NCBI GenBank assembly: GCA_937873345.1
Contig: CALMRL010000184.1
Location: forward strand, 1-16,686
Length of the DNA: 16,686 nt
Direction: 5' to 3'
Source: an uncultured Beijerinckiaceae bacterium
GTDB lineage: Bacteria; Pseudomonadota; Alphaproteobacteria; Rhizobiales; Beijerinckiaceae
Shown: piece after piece, positions 1 through 7,016 of the stretch
Layout of the letters: every line of letters starts with the position of its first letter
Numbering within the stretch: position 1 is the first letter of the stretch
Notes under the pieces: model-generated
The model's input: the letters and a program-made list of their open reading frames with translations, nothing else
Database searches by the model: none
Told to the model about the DNA's origin: nothing
Made by a program: the position numbers and the translations under genes

Positions 1-426
1 ACCCTGGGCGAGCACGTCGGTCACCACCGGTCGCCCGGCGGTCAGGGTGCCCGTCTTGTCCAGGGCGATGGCGGTGACCCGGGCGAGGCTCTCCAGCACC
101 GCGCCGCCCTTCATGAGCAGGCCGTGCCGCGCGCCGGCCGCCAACGCCGCCGCGATGGCGGCTGGCGTGGAGATCACCAGCGCGCAGGGGCAGCCGATCA
201 GCAGCAGGGCGAGGCCCTTGTACACCCACGCGCCCCAGGGCTGGTCGGCGAGCAGCGGCGGCGCGACCGCGACCAGCAGCGCCACCGCCACCACCGCCGG
301 CGTGTAGAGGGCCGAGAACCGGTCGATGAAGCGCTCCACCGGCGCCTTGGCCTCCTGCGCCTCCTCCACCAGCCGAACCACGCGGGCGATCGTGTTGTCG
401 GCGGCTGTGGCCGTCACCCTGACGGG
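1..426 (-). pseudogene. P1B-type heavy-metal ATPase, partial (central part; N-terminus lost, C-terminus off the window)
   Basis: This is a fragment of a membrane pump that exports metal ions using ATP. About 142 codons are visible. They contain the end of the actuator-to-membrane linker (VRVTATAADNTIARV), a transmembrane pair, the metal-site motif GCPCALVISTPAA and the phosphorylation site DKTGTLT. A CPC motif followed by ALVISTPAA is typical of Zn/Cd/Pb exporters (ZntA/CadA type) rather than Cu exporters, which usually read CPCALGLATP. The frame is closed by a stop about 13 codons beyond the first recognisable family residues, so the N-terminal metal-binding domain, early membrane helices and most of the actuator domain are missing. 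The break coincides with the 13-bp repeat at 412-424. The other end is cut by the window edge. Confidence 0.88.
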
Positions 427-554
427 CCGATGCGTTCCTCACCTTGCCGGGGGTGCATGTCGTCCTCGTGATCGCCTCAGAGTGCGACCGACGATCGCTC
501 GATGGAACAGACCCGGTAGTCGCCTCTTGCCAGGATGGAGTCGTCAGGGTGACG
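412..554. repeat. 143-bp segment bounded by 13-bp inverted repeats
   Basis: CGTCACCCTGACG at 412-424 and its reverse complement CGTCAGGGTGACG at 542-554 bound the segment. Each 13-mer is itself a short palindrome (CGTCA, 3-base centre, TGACG). The outer copy encodes part of the ATPase (VRVTA), so the ATPase coding sequence ends exactly in this repeat. The interior has no gene I recognise. It could be a small insertion or a junction made at short homologies; no target duplication can be tested because the other ATPase half is absent. Confidence 0.6.
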
Positions 555-580
555 ACGCCGGGTAAGCCGAAGGCGGTGCA

Positions 581-1096
581 ATGCAAATCAACGTTGGCGA
601 CATCTTCAAAGCTATCGGGCCGGGCGCTTCGATCATCTTTGCTGCCTGGATTTTCGTAAGCTTCCTGCAGGTGCGGTACGACGCTGCGATGGAGCGGTAC
701 CTCGAAACAATTAAACAATATCGCAGCAAAGACGATTCCGATGTCCGCCTGCACTTTCTGCGCAAAGAAATCCTCACCTATCGGCGCCGATGTGCCTTGA
801 TGAACGTGGCCAGCAGCATCGGCCTCGTCTCGGCCGCCACGCTCGTCCTGACCCTCGTCATCGGAGAACTGGCGCTGATCTTCCCTGGTTTGAAGGTGCT
901 CACGTATGTGAGTGCAGCCCTCGCATTGTTAGGCCTCCTGCTCATCGTCGTCGCTGCGTTGATCGTCCTCGTGGAAGGATCGATCATACATCGCCAGCTC
1001 GAGCACGAACTGCAGGACATACCGGAACTGGCAAGAGAGGGTGTCGCCGGTGAAAGTGATAAGCCCAGACGCAAGCGCCTCGGTCTCGTGAGATGA
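581..1096 (+). CDS. DUF2721-like small integral membrane protein
   Basis: A 171-residue protein with three predicted membrane segments at about residues 13-31, 75-101 and 106-136. Between the first and second lies a basic, charged stretch (about 32-74, with RKEILTYRRR at 61-70). This arrangement, with the arginine-rich RRR just before the second helix, resembles the DUF2721 family of unknown function; I assign it by pattern only. The C-terminus is charged and probably cytoplasmic (KPRRKR at 161-166). The ATG start fits the family, but only a weak purine stretch (gaaggcgg) precedes it. It begins 27 bp beyond the 143-bp repeat-bounded segment and points away from the broken ATPase. No function can be given. 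Confidence 0.6.
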   Translation: MQINVGDIFKAIGPGASIIFAAWIFVSFLQVRYDAAMERYLETIKQYRSKDDSDVRLHFLRKEILTYRRRCALMNVASSIGLVSAATLVLTLVIGELALIFPGLKVLTYVSAALALLGLLLIVVAALIVLVEGSIIHRQLEHELQDIPELAREGVAGESDKPRRKRLGLVR

Positions 1097-1518
1097 CGAG
1101 GCTGGCGAGAGCGTCTGGGCGGTGTTGCTCCGTGATGATCTCTGCCGGGTCCTTGTTGCAGTTTCGGACCGATACGGAGATCGACGGGCAAGCCGACACC
1201 TCTCGCGAAATAATCAACGAGGTGACCGTAAGAACGAAGGTCGAGATGGCTCGCCCGGAAGCCGGACGACAACTCTGGCGGTTGAAGGCATTGAAATCGG
1301 ATCGTCTGCGGCGTGGCCGCATCGTGATTGTCCTGCACGGCGCCCAGTATGCTGATCGCGAGAACCTGCAGCGTATAGTGGACGGGACGAACGATGGTGC
1401 GATGCGCCTTGGCAAGAATATTCATCTTGACCAGGATCGCGCTCACGATCTCGGCGGAGCATCACTGCTCCCCGACCGAAGCGTCGCTCGCGGATACGAG
1501 CTGTCGCGCTTGACCTGA
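1093..1518 (+). CDS. Doubtful 141-residue ORF overlapping the DUF2721-like stop codon
   Basis: The ATG shares an ATGA overlap with the stop of the preceding gene, which is how coupled genes often look, and the frame stays open for 141 codons. The product is rich in Arg and Asp, has no recognisable domain, signal peptide or membrane segment, and the opposite strand is open over much of the same stretch. In GC-rich DNA such open frames are common by chance. I list it because otherwise 1097-1543 holds no gene; it may instead be degraded or non-coding sequence. Confidence 0.25.
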   Translation: MTRLARASGRCCSVMISAGSLLQFRTDTEIDGQADTSREIINEVTVRTKVEMARPEAGRQLWRLKALKSDRLRRGRIVIVLHGAQYADRENLQRIVDGTNDGAMRLGKNIHLDQDRAHDLGGASLLPDRSVARGYELSRLT

Positions 1519-1543
1519 GTTGCAGGCGTAGCAAGCCATGCTC

Positions 1544-2422
1544 TCAACGATAAGCCGAACCATCCTCCGCCCTGGCCGGGTGCTTCGCATATTGGCCGCG
1601 ATCTGGCGCAGCAACCTCGTCGAAGCGGCTTGCCAGTTGCTCCAGGCCACGTTGCAGTTCTTGACCTTGCAGCGGCTGACCATGTCCAGCGACGGCGACT
1701 GCAGGTTTCAGAGCCGCCAGGGTTCGCACCGAATCGCGTGCCGCTGCCCAATCGACGGTGTAGTACTTCGGCGGTCCGTGAACCTCGGGCTGCTGCACGG
1801 CAGTCGCGTAGGCCGACTCACCGGCAACCGTTATGAAAGCGTCCCCGACGATCAGCACCTTGTCCTCCGCTCGCCAGAAGGAGACATGGCCGGGCGAGTG
1901 TCCGGGCGTGTGAAGCCAGCGCCAGCCCGGCATCGGCGGTACCGAGCCATCCGCGGGCAGCGTGCGCAGGCGTGGGCCGATATCGACCGGGCGCGTGGGA
2001 TAGAGTGGCGACAGCATAGCCATCAAGCCTCCACCGACGGATGGATCACCAGGCGGATAGGATGCGCTGCCGTCGAGGTAGGGCCGCTCGCGTTCGTGCG
2101 CATATACCGGGGCGTCCCATTCCGCTGCGAGATCTTCGAGGGCGCCGACATGGTCGAAATGGCCGTGCGTCATCACGATGGCGGCGGGGCGAGCACCTTC
2201 GCCAAAACGTGAAGCAACGGCTCGCCGGATCAGGCCTTTGGTCGCGGGCAGGCCGGCATCGATGAGCACCCATCCGCGGTCGCCGGCATCGGGGCGTCCG
2301 ACGAACACCACATTGACCATGGCAAGACGGCGATAGGCCAGATCCGGAAGGACCTCGTGGACGCCATCCTTCTCGGACAGTTCGGCGAGTGCGGAGGGGT
2401 CAACAGGGACCTGCTGCGCCAT
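1544..2422 (-). CDS. Metallo-beta-lactamase-fold hydrolase
   Basis: A 292-residue protein with the complete metal-binding set of the fold: THGHFDH at 85-91 (H86, H88, D90, H91), H175 in TPGHSPGH, D194 in VGDAF and H247 in AGHGQP. The strand plus Asp at WVLIDAG (51-57) is also typical. This suits a dinuclear metal hydrolase of the broad glyoxalase II-like group; the substrate (thioester, lactone, ester or other) cannot be read from the sequence. No signal peptide is evident, so it is probably cytoplasmic. The ATG is supported by a strong purine-rich Shine-Dalgarno tract (ggaaggaagggg) just upstream. It lies on the same strand as the OPT transporter but 442 bp downstream of it, so it may have its own promoter. 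The 13-mer GAGTTGCAGGCGT occurs on both sides of it. Confidence 0.9.
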   Translation of the reverse strand: MAQQVPVDPSALAELSEKDGVHEVLPDLAYRRLAMVNVVFVGRPDAGDRGWVLIDAGLPATKGLIRRAVASRFGEGARPAAIVMTHGHFDHVGALEDLAAEWDAPVYAHERERPYLDGSASYPPGDPSVGGGLMAMLSPLYPTRPVDIGPRLRTLPADGSVPPMPGWRWLHTPGHSPGHVSFWRAEDKVLIVGDAFITVAGESAYATAVQQPEVHGPPKYYTVDWAAARDSVRTLAALKPAVAVAGHGQPLQGQELQRGLEQLASRFDEVAAPDRGQYAKHPARAEDGSAYR

Positions 2423-2864
2423 GAACCCCTTCCTTCCAGCTTAAGGTAGGTCAATCCTCGCCTGCAACGATGGCTCCGGCGGGACGCCATTGGTTCGCCA
2501 GTGGACGAAGGACGCTCCTGTCGTCTCGCAGCGCAGCTGGGCCGGCGCGTGGTCATCGCAGCTTGGTAGATCCCGCCGCCATGCCTTCGCCGGCTGCTTT
2601 TCTTGCAAAGTCGAGAACGCTGCGAGAGAGGCATGTCGGAGCAGGGATCGGGACAGCTGCTCTCTCCTTTGAGCGTCCGCCACAGCCTACCGTTGGACGG
2701 CGGCATATAGGCCGTCGCCAATCTTGGCGGCGCAATCAGGAGCGGCCGAGTTGCAGGCGTTCGTCGATCGGCAGGCCGAAGCTCCTTCCAGCGACGAAGA
2801 GATCGAGGCGTCGCCCGCCGCGATCGACGCCGCCACGGTGCGTCGGACAACACGCCCGTCGCCG
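2423..2864. other. 442-bp gap between OPT and MBL genes; no confident gene
   Basis: It holds one same-strand open frame with a GTG start at minus-strand 2441-2683 (80 residues, no recognised domain), ending 18 bp before the MBL start. An AAAGGAGAG purine stretch lies inside that frame rather than in front of its GTG. Other open frames here are Arg-rich shadows. One copy of the GAGTTGCAGGCGT repeat is at 2748-2760. It may contain the MBL promoter or a decayed gene, and I see no clear hairpin plus T-run. Confidence 0.5.
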
Positions 2865-4811
2865 TCACGCCGGGCGACCGCGCGCCGTCGCGCGGTAGAA
2901 GAGGGCAATGAGCCCCGTGAAGATCAGGATCGCCGCGACCTCTCTTGCCACCGGCGGAACGCCGGCGCTCAAGGCGAGCGAATTGCTCCTGGCCTGAAGG
3001 AGGTCGGAGAAGGCGATGGCGATCCCGATCAGGCTCTCGCCGACGAGGAACCCGGAGGAGAGCAGCACGCCGCGTCGGCGGAGGCTTCGGAGGACACCCT
3101 CGCCGGACGGAGCCGCGGCGCGTTCCGTGAGCCAACCCACGACACCACCGATCGCGATGGTCAGGACCGCGCTGCACGGCAGATACATGCCTATGCCGAC
3201 CGACAGGGCCGGCAGCGTAACGCCGCGGCGTCGCAAGGCGGCTTCCAGCGCGACGAAGACCGCGCCGAGAATCGCGCCGACCGCGACCATCGACCAGTCG
3301 AGCCGGTGATGGACGATGCCGTCGGCGATCTGGGCGAGCAGCGCGGCCTGGGGCGCCGGCAGGGCGTTGCGCGGGTCCATGCCCGAGCGGGGCAGGACGC
3401 CAGGGAAGCCGTAGGCGTTGTAGAGCAATTCCAGCACCGGCGCGACCGTGACGGCGCCCAGCACGACGCCGATCGCCAGCGCCGCCTGCTGCTTCCATGG
3501 CGTAGCGCCAACGAGTTGCCCCGCCTTGAGATCCTGCAGGTTGTCGTTGGCGATCGACGAGGCGGTGATGAGGAGCGAGGTGACGAACAGCGTCAAAGCG
3601 CCGATGAGGCGCGCATCCCCGCTCGTCGCGCCCGGCAGCACGGCCAAGCCGCACCCGGCCACCAGCATGACGGCGAGAATTCCGATGCCCGAGATCGGGC
3701 TGCTCGACGAGCCGAGAAGGCCGGCGAGATAGCCGCAGGCGGTCGCCAGCAGGAAGCCGAACAGGGCGGTGGACACCGTCAGCGCCGGAACCAGGACAGC
3801 GAGGGAAACCCCGATCCCCGAGGCGGCCGCGAAATTCCAGAACAATACTGCCAGGGGGATCAGGAGGATCGCCAGGGCGATGCCGACCCAGGCCATGGGG
3901 ATGTCGGGAGGGAAGGTGCCTGATCTCCGCTCCGTCGAGCCCATGCTCCAACCGCCGCGGATCGCATCGACCATAGGCTTGACCAGGGTCACGACCGTCC
4001 AAAGGCCGGCCACGGCGATGAGACCGGCGCCGATCAGGCGGACCTTGGCGGCCCAGACCAGTTCCGCCGCCGCCTTTGGATCACCGCTTGGATGGCTCCT
4101 GGTGAGCAGCGGCACGGCGATGCCCCAGGTGATGAGGATGCCGATGAGCAGCGCCAGGCAACAGCCGATGCGCACGAGGTAGCCGATACCGACGAGCGCG
4201 AGCGAGAGGCCGCCGTCGAGCCGAAACACTGACCCGCCGAGGGTGAACACCCCATCGATGTGGTCCGGCAGGAGCCGCAGGCCCGTCGTCAGCATGCCGA
4301 ACAGTCCGGCTTCGGCCGCGCCCGCGCCGAGGTCACGAAGGCCGCCGCCACCGGCTTCGTTCTCATCACTCCGGTGACCGCTGAGCAGCACCTCCGCCGC
4401 CGCGACGCCTTCGGGAAAGGGAAGGTCGCTGTCGACCACCATCAACCGGCGCAGCGGGACTGAGAAGACGACGCCGAAGAGGCCGCCAAGCAGACAGAGC
4501 GCCATTGTCTGCCACAGCGGAAAGCCATGCCAGTAGTCGATCAGTACGAGGCCCGGCAGCACCAGGTTGACGTTGCAGAGCGTGCCGGCAGCGGAGGCCT
4601 GCGTCTGCACGATGTTATTCTCAAGGATGCCGCCGCCGACCAGCTTCAGCAGGCCCATCGAGATCACGGCAGCTGGAATTGAGGATGAGAAGGTGATGCC
4701 GGTCTTCAGGCCGAGATAGATGTTGGCCGACGTGAAGACGACGGTGATGACGGCACCGAGGCCGATCCCACGCAGCGTCAGCTCGGCCTCGTGATCGCGT
4801 GCCAGCCGCAA
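2865..4811 (-). CDS. OPT-family transporter (oligopeptide transporter family)
   Basis: A 648-residue very hydrophobic protein with many membrane helices. OPT hallmarks near the N-terminus are ANIYLGLKTGITFSSSIPAA (29-48), ENNIVQTQASAAGT (64-77) and DLPFPEGVAAAEVL (129-142). The length is normal for bacterial OPT members, which sit in the inner membrane and are secondary transporters. Family substrates include small peptides and metal chelates; for most bacterial members they are unknown. The probable start is TTG, 6 bp after the stop of the EgtD-like gene, with a weak purine stretch in front, so the two are almost certainly one transcript and the transporter may move that enzyme's substrate or product. 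The gene looks intact. Confidence 0.9.
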   Translation of the reverse strand: MRLARDHEAELTLRGIGLGAVITVVFTSANIYLGLKTGITFSSSIPAAVISMGLLKLVGGGILENNIVQTQASAAGTLCNVNLVLPGLVLIDYWHGFPLWQTMALCLLGGLFGVVFSVPLRRLMVVDSDLPFPEGVAAAEVLLSGHRSDENEAGGGGLRDLGAGAAEAGLFGMLTTGLRLLPDHIDGVFTLGGSVFRLDGGLSLALVGIGYLVRIGCCLALLIGILITWGIAVPLLTRSHPSGDPKAAAELVWAAKVRLIGAGLIAVAGLWTVVTLVKPMVDAIRGGWSMGSTERRSGTFPPDIPMAWVGIALAILLIPLAVLFWNFAAASGIGVSLAVLVPALTVSTALFGFLLATACGYLAGLLGSSSSPISGIGILAVMLVAGCGLAVLPGATSGDARLIGALTLFVTSLLITASSIANDNLQDLKAGQLVGATPWKQQAALAIGVVLGAVTVAPVLELLYNAYGFPGVLPRSGMDPRNALPAPQAALLAQIADGIVHHRLDWSMVAVGAILGAVFVALEAALRRRGVTLPALSVGIGMYLPCSAVLTIAIGGVVGWLTERAAAPSGEGVLRSLRRRGVLLSSGFLVGESLIGIAIAFSDLLQARSNSLALSAGVPPVAREVAAILIFTGLIALFYRATARGRPA

Positions 4812-4817
4812 CTCGGC

Positions 4818-5786
4818 TCAGCGCGAGCGGAGGAGATAGAGGCAGAAGCAGCGGTCGTGATCGATCCACTTCCGCTCGATCGACCAGCCGGCCGAAAACG
4901 CGAGGGCGGAGAACTCCTCCACGTCGTACTTCCATGACAGGTCGGTCTGGATGCTCTCGCCGGCGATGATCTCGACGGTTTGGCCAGCGATGCCGATTCG
5001 CGTGTCGGTGAGTGCGACGAGGTGCGGCTCGACGTGGCAGGCGAAGCTGCGGGACTCGTGACGGAAGGCGTCGAGGTCCAGCGTCGCGCACAGTTCGCGT
5101 TGCAAGCGGACAAGTAGGTTCTTGTGGAGCGTCGTCATCAACGGCCCTTCGTAGGCCGCCCGCAGCCGCACGGGATCGCGCGTCGCATCCTGCCCGATCA
5201 GGAGGTATCCCGGTTGCAAGTTCGCCTTCAGCTGCGCGAGCAGCCGCACCGCCTCGCCTGGAACCATGTTCCCGATCGACGTGCCGGGAAGAAAGCCGAG
5301 AACGTGATGATCGCGATCGATGGGGAGAGGCGGCAGCGGCCGGGAGTAATCCGCACAAACGGCGTGGACCTCGACACTTGGGTAATCGCGCGCCAGGCGG
5401 GCCGCCGACGCTTCGAGGAAGTCGCGCGAGATGTCGAGGGCGACATAGCGCGCCGGTGCGTCGAGGGCATCGAGCAGTTGCCGGATCTTGTGGCTTGCGC
5501 CGCTTCCGAACTCGACGATGCCGATGCCGCTGCCAAGAATCGCGGCGATGTCGGGCAGCGCCTCGCGCGTCAGTGCCTGTTCGGCCGCGGTCTGATAGTA
5601 CGCGGGAGAGCCGGCAATGGCCTCGAAGATCCTCGAACCTTCCTGGTCCCACAGGTATTTGCCGGGAATGCGCTTCGGCGAAGCGGCGAGACCATCCAAC
5701 ACGTCGCTCAGGAAGGCGGCACGCGCATCGACGCTGGATTTGTCCTCGAGCTGATCGAGCTCGTCGGCCTTCATTGAATCACGCAC
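4818..5786 (-). CDS. EgtD-like SAM-dependent amino-acid N-methyltransferase, divergent substrate pocket
   Basis: A 322-residue protein matching the EgtD family over its whole length (M. smegmatis EgtD has 321 residues). EgtD makes hercynine from histidine by three SAM-dependent N-methylations. Visible family features are KYLWDQEGS (43-51), AYYQTAAE (62-69), the SAM-site VEFGSGASHK (91-100), ALDISRDFL (116-124), FLPGTSIGN (165-173), AAYEG (210-214) and AGESIQTDLSWKYD near the C-terminus. N173 and Y63 correspond to substrate-binding residues of EgtD. However, the usual pocket Tyr (Y39 of M. smegmatis) is W46, the usual Met (M252) aligns with P254, Glu282 with D282, and the conserved YYPTR reads YYQTA. 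The substrate may therefore not be histidine. No egtB-like gene is present. The start is GTG, or an in-frame ATG four codons later. Confidence 0.85.
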   Translation of the reverse strand: MRDSMKADELDQLEDKSSVDARAAFLSDVLDGLAASPKRIPGKYLWDQEGSRIFEAIAGSPAYYQTAAEQALTREALPDIAAILGSGIGIVEFGSGASHKIRQLLDALDAPARYVALDISRDFLEASAARLARDYPSVEVHAVCADYSRPLPPLPIDRDHHVLGFLPGTSIGNMVPGEAVRLLAQLKANLQPGYLLIGQDATRDPVRLRAAYEGPLMTTLHKNLLVRLQRELCATLDLDAFRHESRSFACHVEPHLVALTDTRIGIAGQTVEIIAGESIQTDLSWKYDVEEFSALAFSAGWSIERKWIDHDRCFCLYLLRSR

Positions 5787-6275
5787 GCGGATGCTCGGAT
5801 CAGGACGCCAACGAAACGCTTCTTAGTAGAAAACTCGGGCGCCAGATTTAACATTTATGCATTTCGACCAATGTGCCGCAGCCAGCGGATTGGCTCATGA
5901 GGGGTCGGAAGCGCGCCGCGAAGCGTCGAACCTTGGGATGATACTTGGTTTTCACGACGCCGTCATCACCGCTCAGGCGATCGAGCATCAAGGAAGCCTG
6001 ACATCCATCGATCGTTTCAGAAACGAGCGCTCTAACAGCACGGCTTCACCCGTGGAGTGGAACAGAAGACAGGCTCGATCGGCGACGGGGCGCGAAAAAG
6101 CGAGCTGACGACCTCTATGCCTGCATCCTCTGATTCAAGCGCCTCTGATCCTATACAAACAGCAGTATGGCCATAAAATAGGCTGCCCTTATGGTCGCAG
6201 GGCTTACTGGTGCGGAACTTCAAGGCATGCGGCGCCTTAAATCACGCCGTCGCGGTGACGGGATGAGGAAGTGCT
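5787..6275. promoter_or_regulatory. 489-bp divergent intergenic region between the EgtD-like and YqcI/YcgG operons
   Basis: The two flanking operons are transcribed outwards, so both promoters should lie here. AT-rich candidate -10 elements include ctatacaaac and cataaaatag around 6151-6181, facing YqcI/YcgG, but I cannot pair either with a convincing -35 box. No clear operator dyad or riboswitch was seen. A short minus-strand open frame lies at 5848-5988. Confidence 0.45.
5848..5988 (-). CDS. Possible 46-residue ORF upstream of the EgtD-like gene
   Basis: An ATG-started frame on the EgtD-like strand whose translation contains LDRLSGDDGVVKTKYHP and ends in VEMHKC. The frame is open for 65 codons back to a stop. 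The residue mix is more protein-like than the shadow frames nearby and includes a basic stretch (KVRRFAARFRP). I do not recognise it. It could be a small gene in the operon leader, the decayed end of a lost gene, or chance. Confidence 0.22.
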   Translation of the reverse strand: MLDRLSGDDGVVKTKYHPKVRRFAARFRPLMSQSAGCGTLVEMHKC

Positions 6276-7016
6276 TTGAGTTCATACGAGATCTATTCGC
6301 GCCCGCCGCGTGGATCGATGGCGATACCGCCGAGCGATGATGCCCACCCACTTGCCAAGAATTTGAAGGATTGGATCCGCGCAGCCGATTTTCCCTGCAT
6401 TGGAGCGAAGGCGGCGCTGGCGCAAAGGAGGATGACCGTCGTCGTCGTGCCTGACATCCAAGAAGCTGGCGGCGATCAGCGCATCCACGCCGCTCTCCTC
6501 GCTTTCATCGCTCGCGCAAAATACGATCCTGCCTCGTTCCAGACCTTCGCCGCTGTTTTCGAACGGCCCGGCGACTTGAGCGAAAAGCAGTTCGAGCGGG
6601 CGCTCTGGGCGCGCATCCAATCCATTGCGGACCATGACGCCAGCATCGGGCATTCTTGGGATAGGCGGGTGTCGGCCGACCCGTCGAACCCCAATTTCTC
6701 GCTGAGTTTCGAGGGCGAAGCATTCTTCGTCGTCGGGCTTCATCCCGGTGCTAGTCGCCCGGCACGTCGGTTCAGGACGCCGGCGTTGATCTTCAACATG
6801 CACGCGCAGTTCGAACGATTGAGGGCGGAGGACAGGTACGAGGGACTACGCGCTTCCATCCTGAAGCGGGACGAGAGACTCGCTGGCTGCGCCAATCCGA
6901 TGCTTCAGCGCTTCGGGGAGAACTCGGAAGCGCGCCAATACAGCGGGCGCGTTGTCAAGGAGGATTGGCAATGCCCTTTCCGCCAAGCCGGAGAAGGTGA
7001 AGCCGTGGCGGAATGA
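6276..7016 (+). CDS. YqcI/YcgG-family protein (GntA-like, putative heme-dependent N-oxygenase)
   Basis: A 246-residue protein with family landmarks FPCIGAKAAL (39-48), GEAFFVVGLHPGASRPARRF (147-166), NPMLQRFG (207-214), ARQYSGR (219-225) and the C-terminal DWQCPF (230-235). A characterised member is GntA, the heme-dependent N-hydroxylase of guanitoxin biosynthesis; most members are uncharacterised. H156, C41 and C233 lie in the conserved motifs and are candidate cofactor or structural residues. The TTG start is chosen because tgaggaa lies at a good distance upstream; the in-frame ATG at 6318 is an alternative. The stop overlaps the DUF1989 start as ATGA, indicating coupled translation. This copy differs from the right-arm copy at six residues: E107, I117, H120, H126, N140 and E147 here. 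Confidence 0.85.
   Translation: MSSYEIYSRPPRGSMAIPPSDDAHPLAKNLKDWIRAADFPCIGAKAALAQRRMTVVVVPDIQEAGGDQRIHAALLAFIARAKYDPASFQTFAAVFERPGDLSEKQFERALWARIQSIADHDASIGHSWDRRVSADPSNPNFSLSFEGEAFFVVGLHPGASRPARRFRTPALIFNMHAQFERLRAEDRYEGLRASILKRDERLAGCANPMLQRFGENSEARQYSGRVVKEDWQCPFRQAGEGEAVAE

Noticed and set aside
2724..3923. 399-residue plus-strand open frame (mirror 12764-13963)
   Set aside because: Antisense to the OPT gene, low-complexity and charged; no domain.
2230..4002. 590-residue minus-strand open frame (mirror 12685-14457)
   Set aside because: It runs out of frame over the OPT and MBL genes and its product is extremely Arg/Pro/Gly-rich, a typical shadow in GC-rich DNA.
4818..5786. A complete ergothioneine biosynthesis cluster
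   Set aside because: No EgtB-type sulfoxide synthase, EgtC or EgtE gene is present, and the EgtD-like pocket differs from histidine-specific enzymes.
5012..5851. 279-residue plus-strand frame and other frames antisense to the EgtD-like gene
   Set aside because: Arg-rich shadows opposite a well-supported enzyme.
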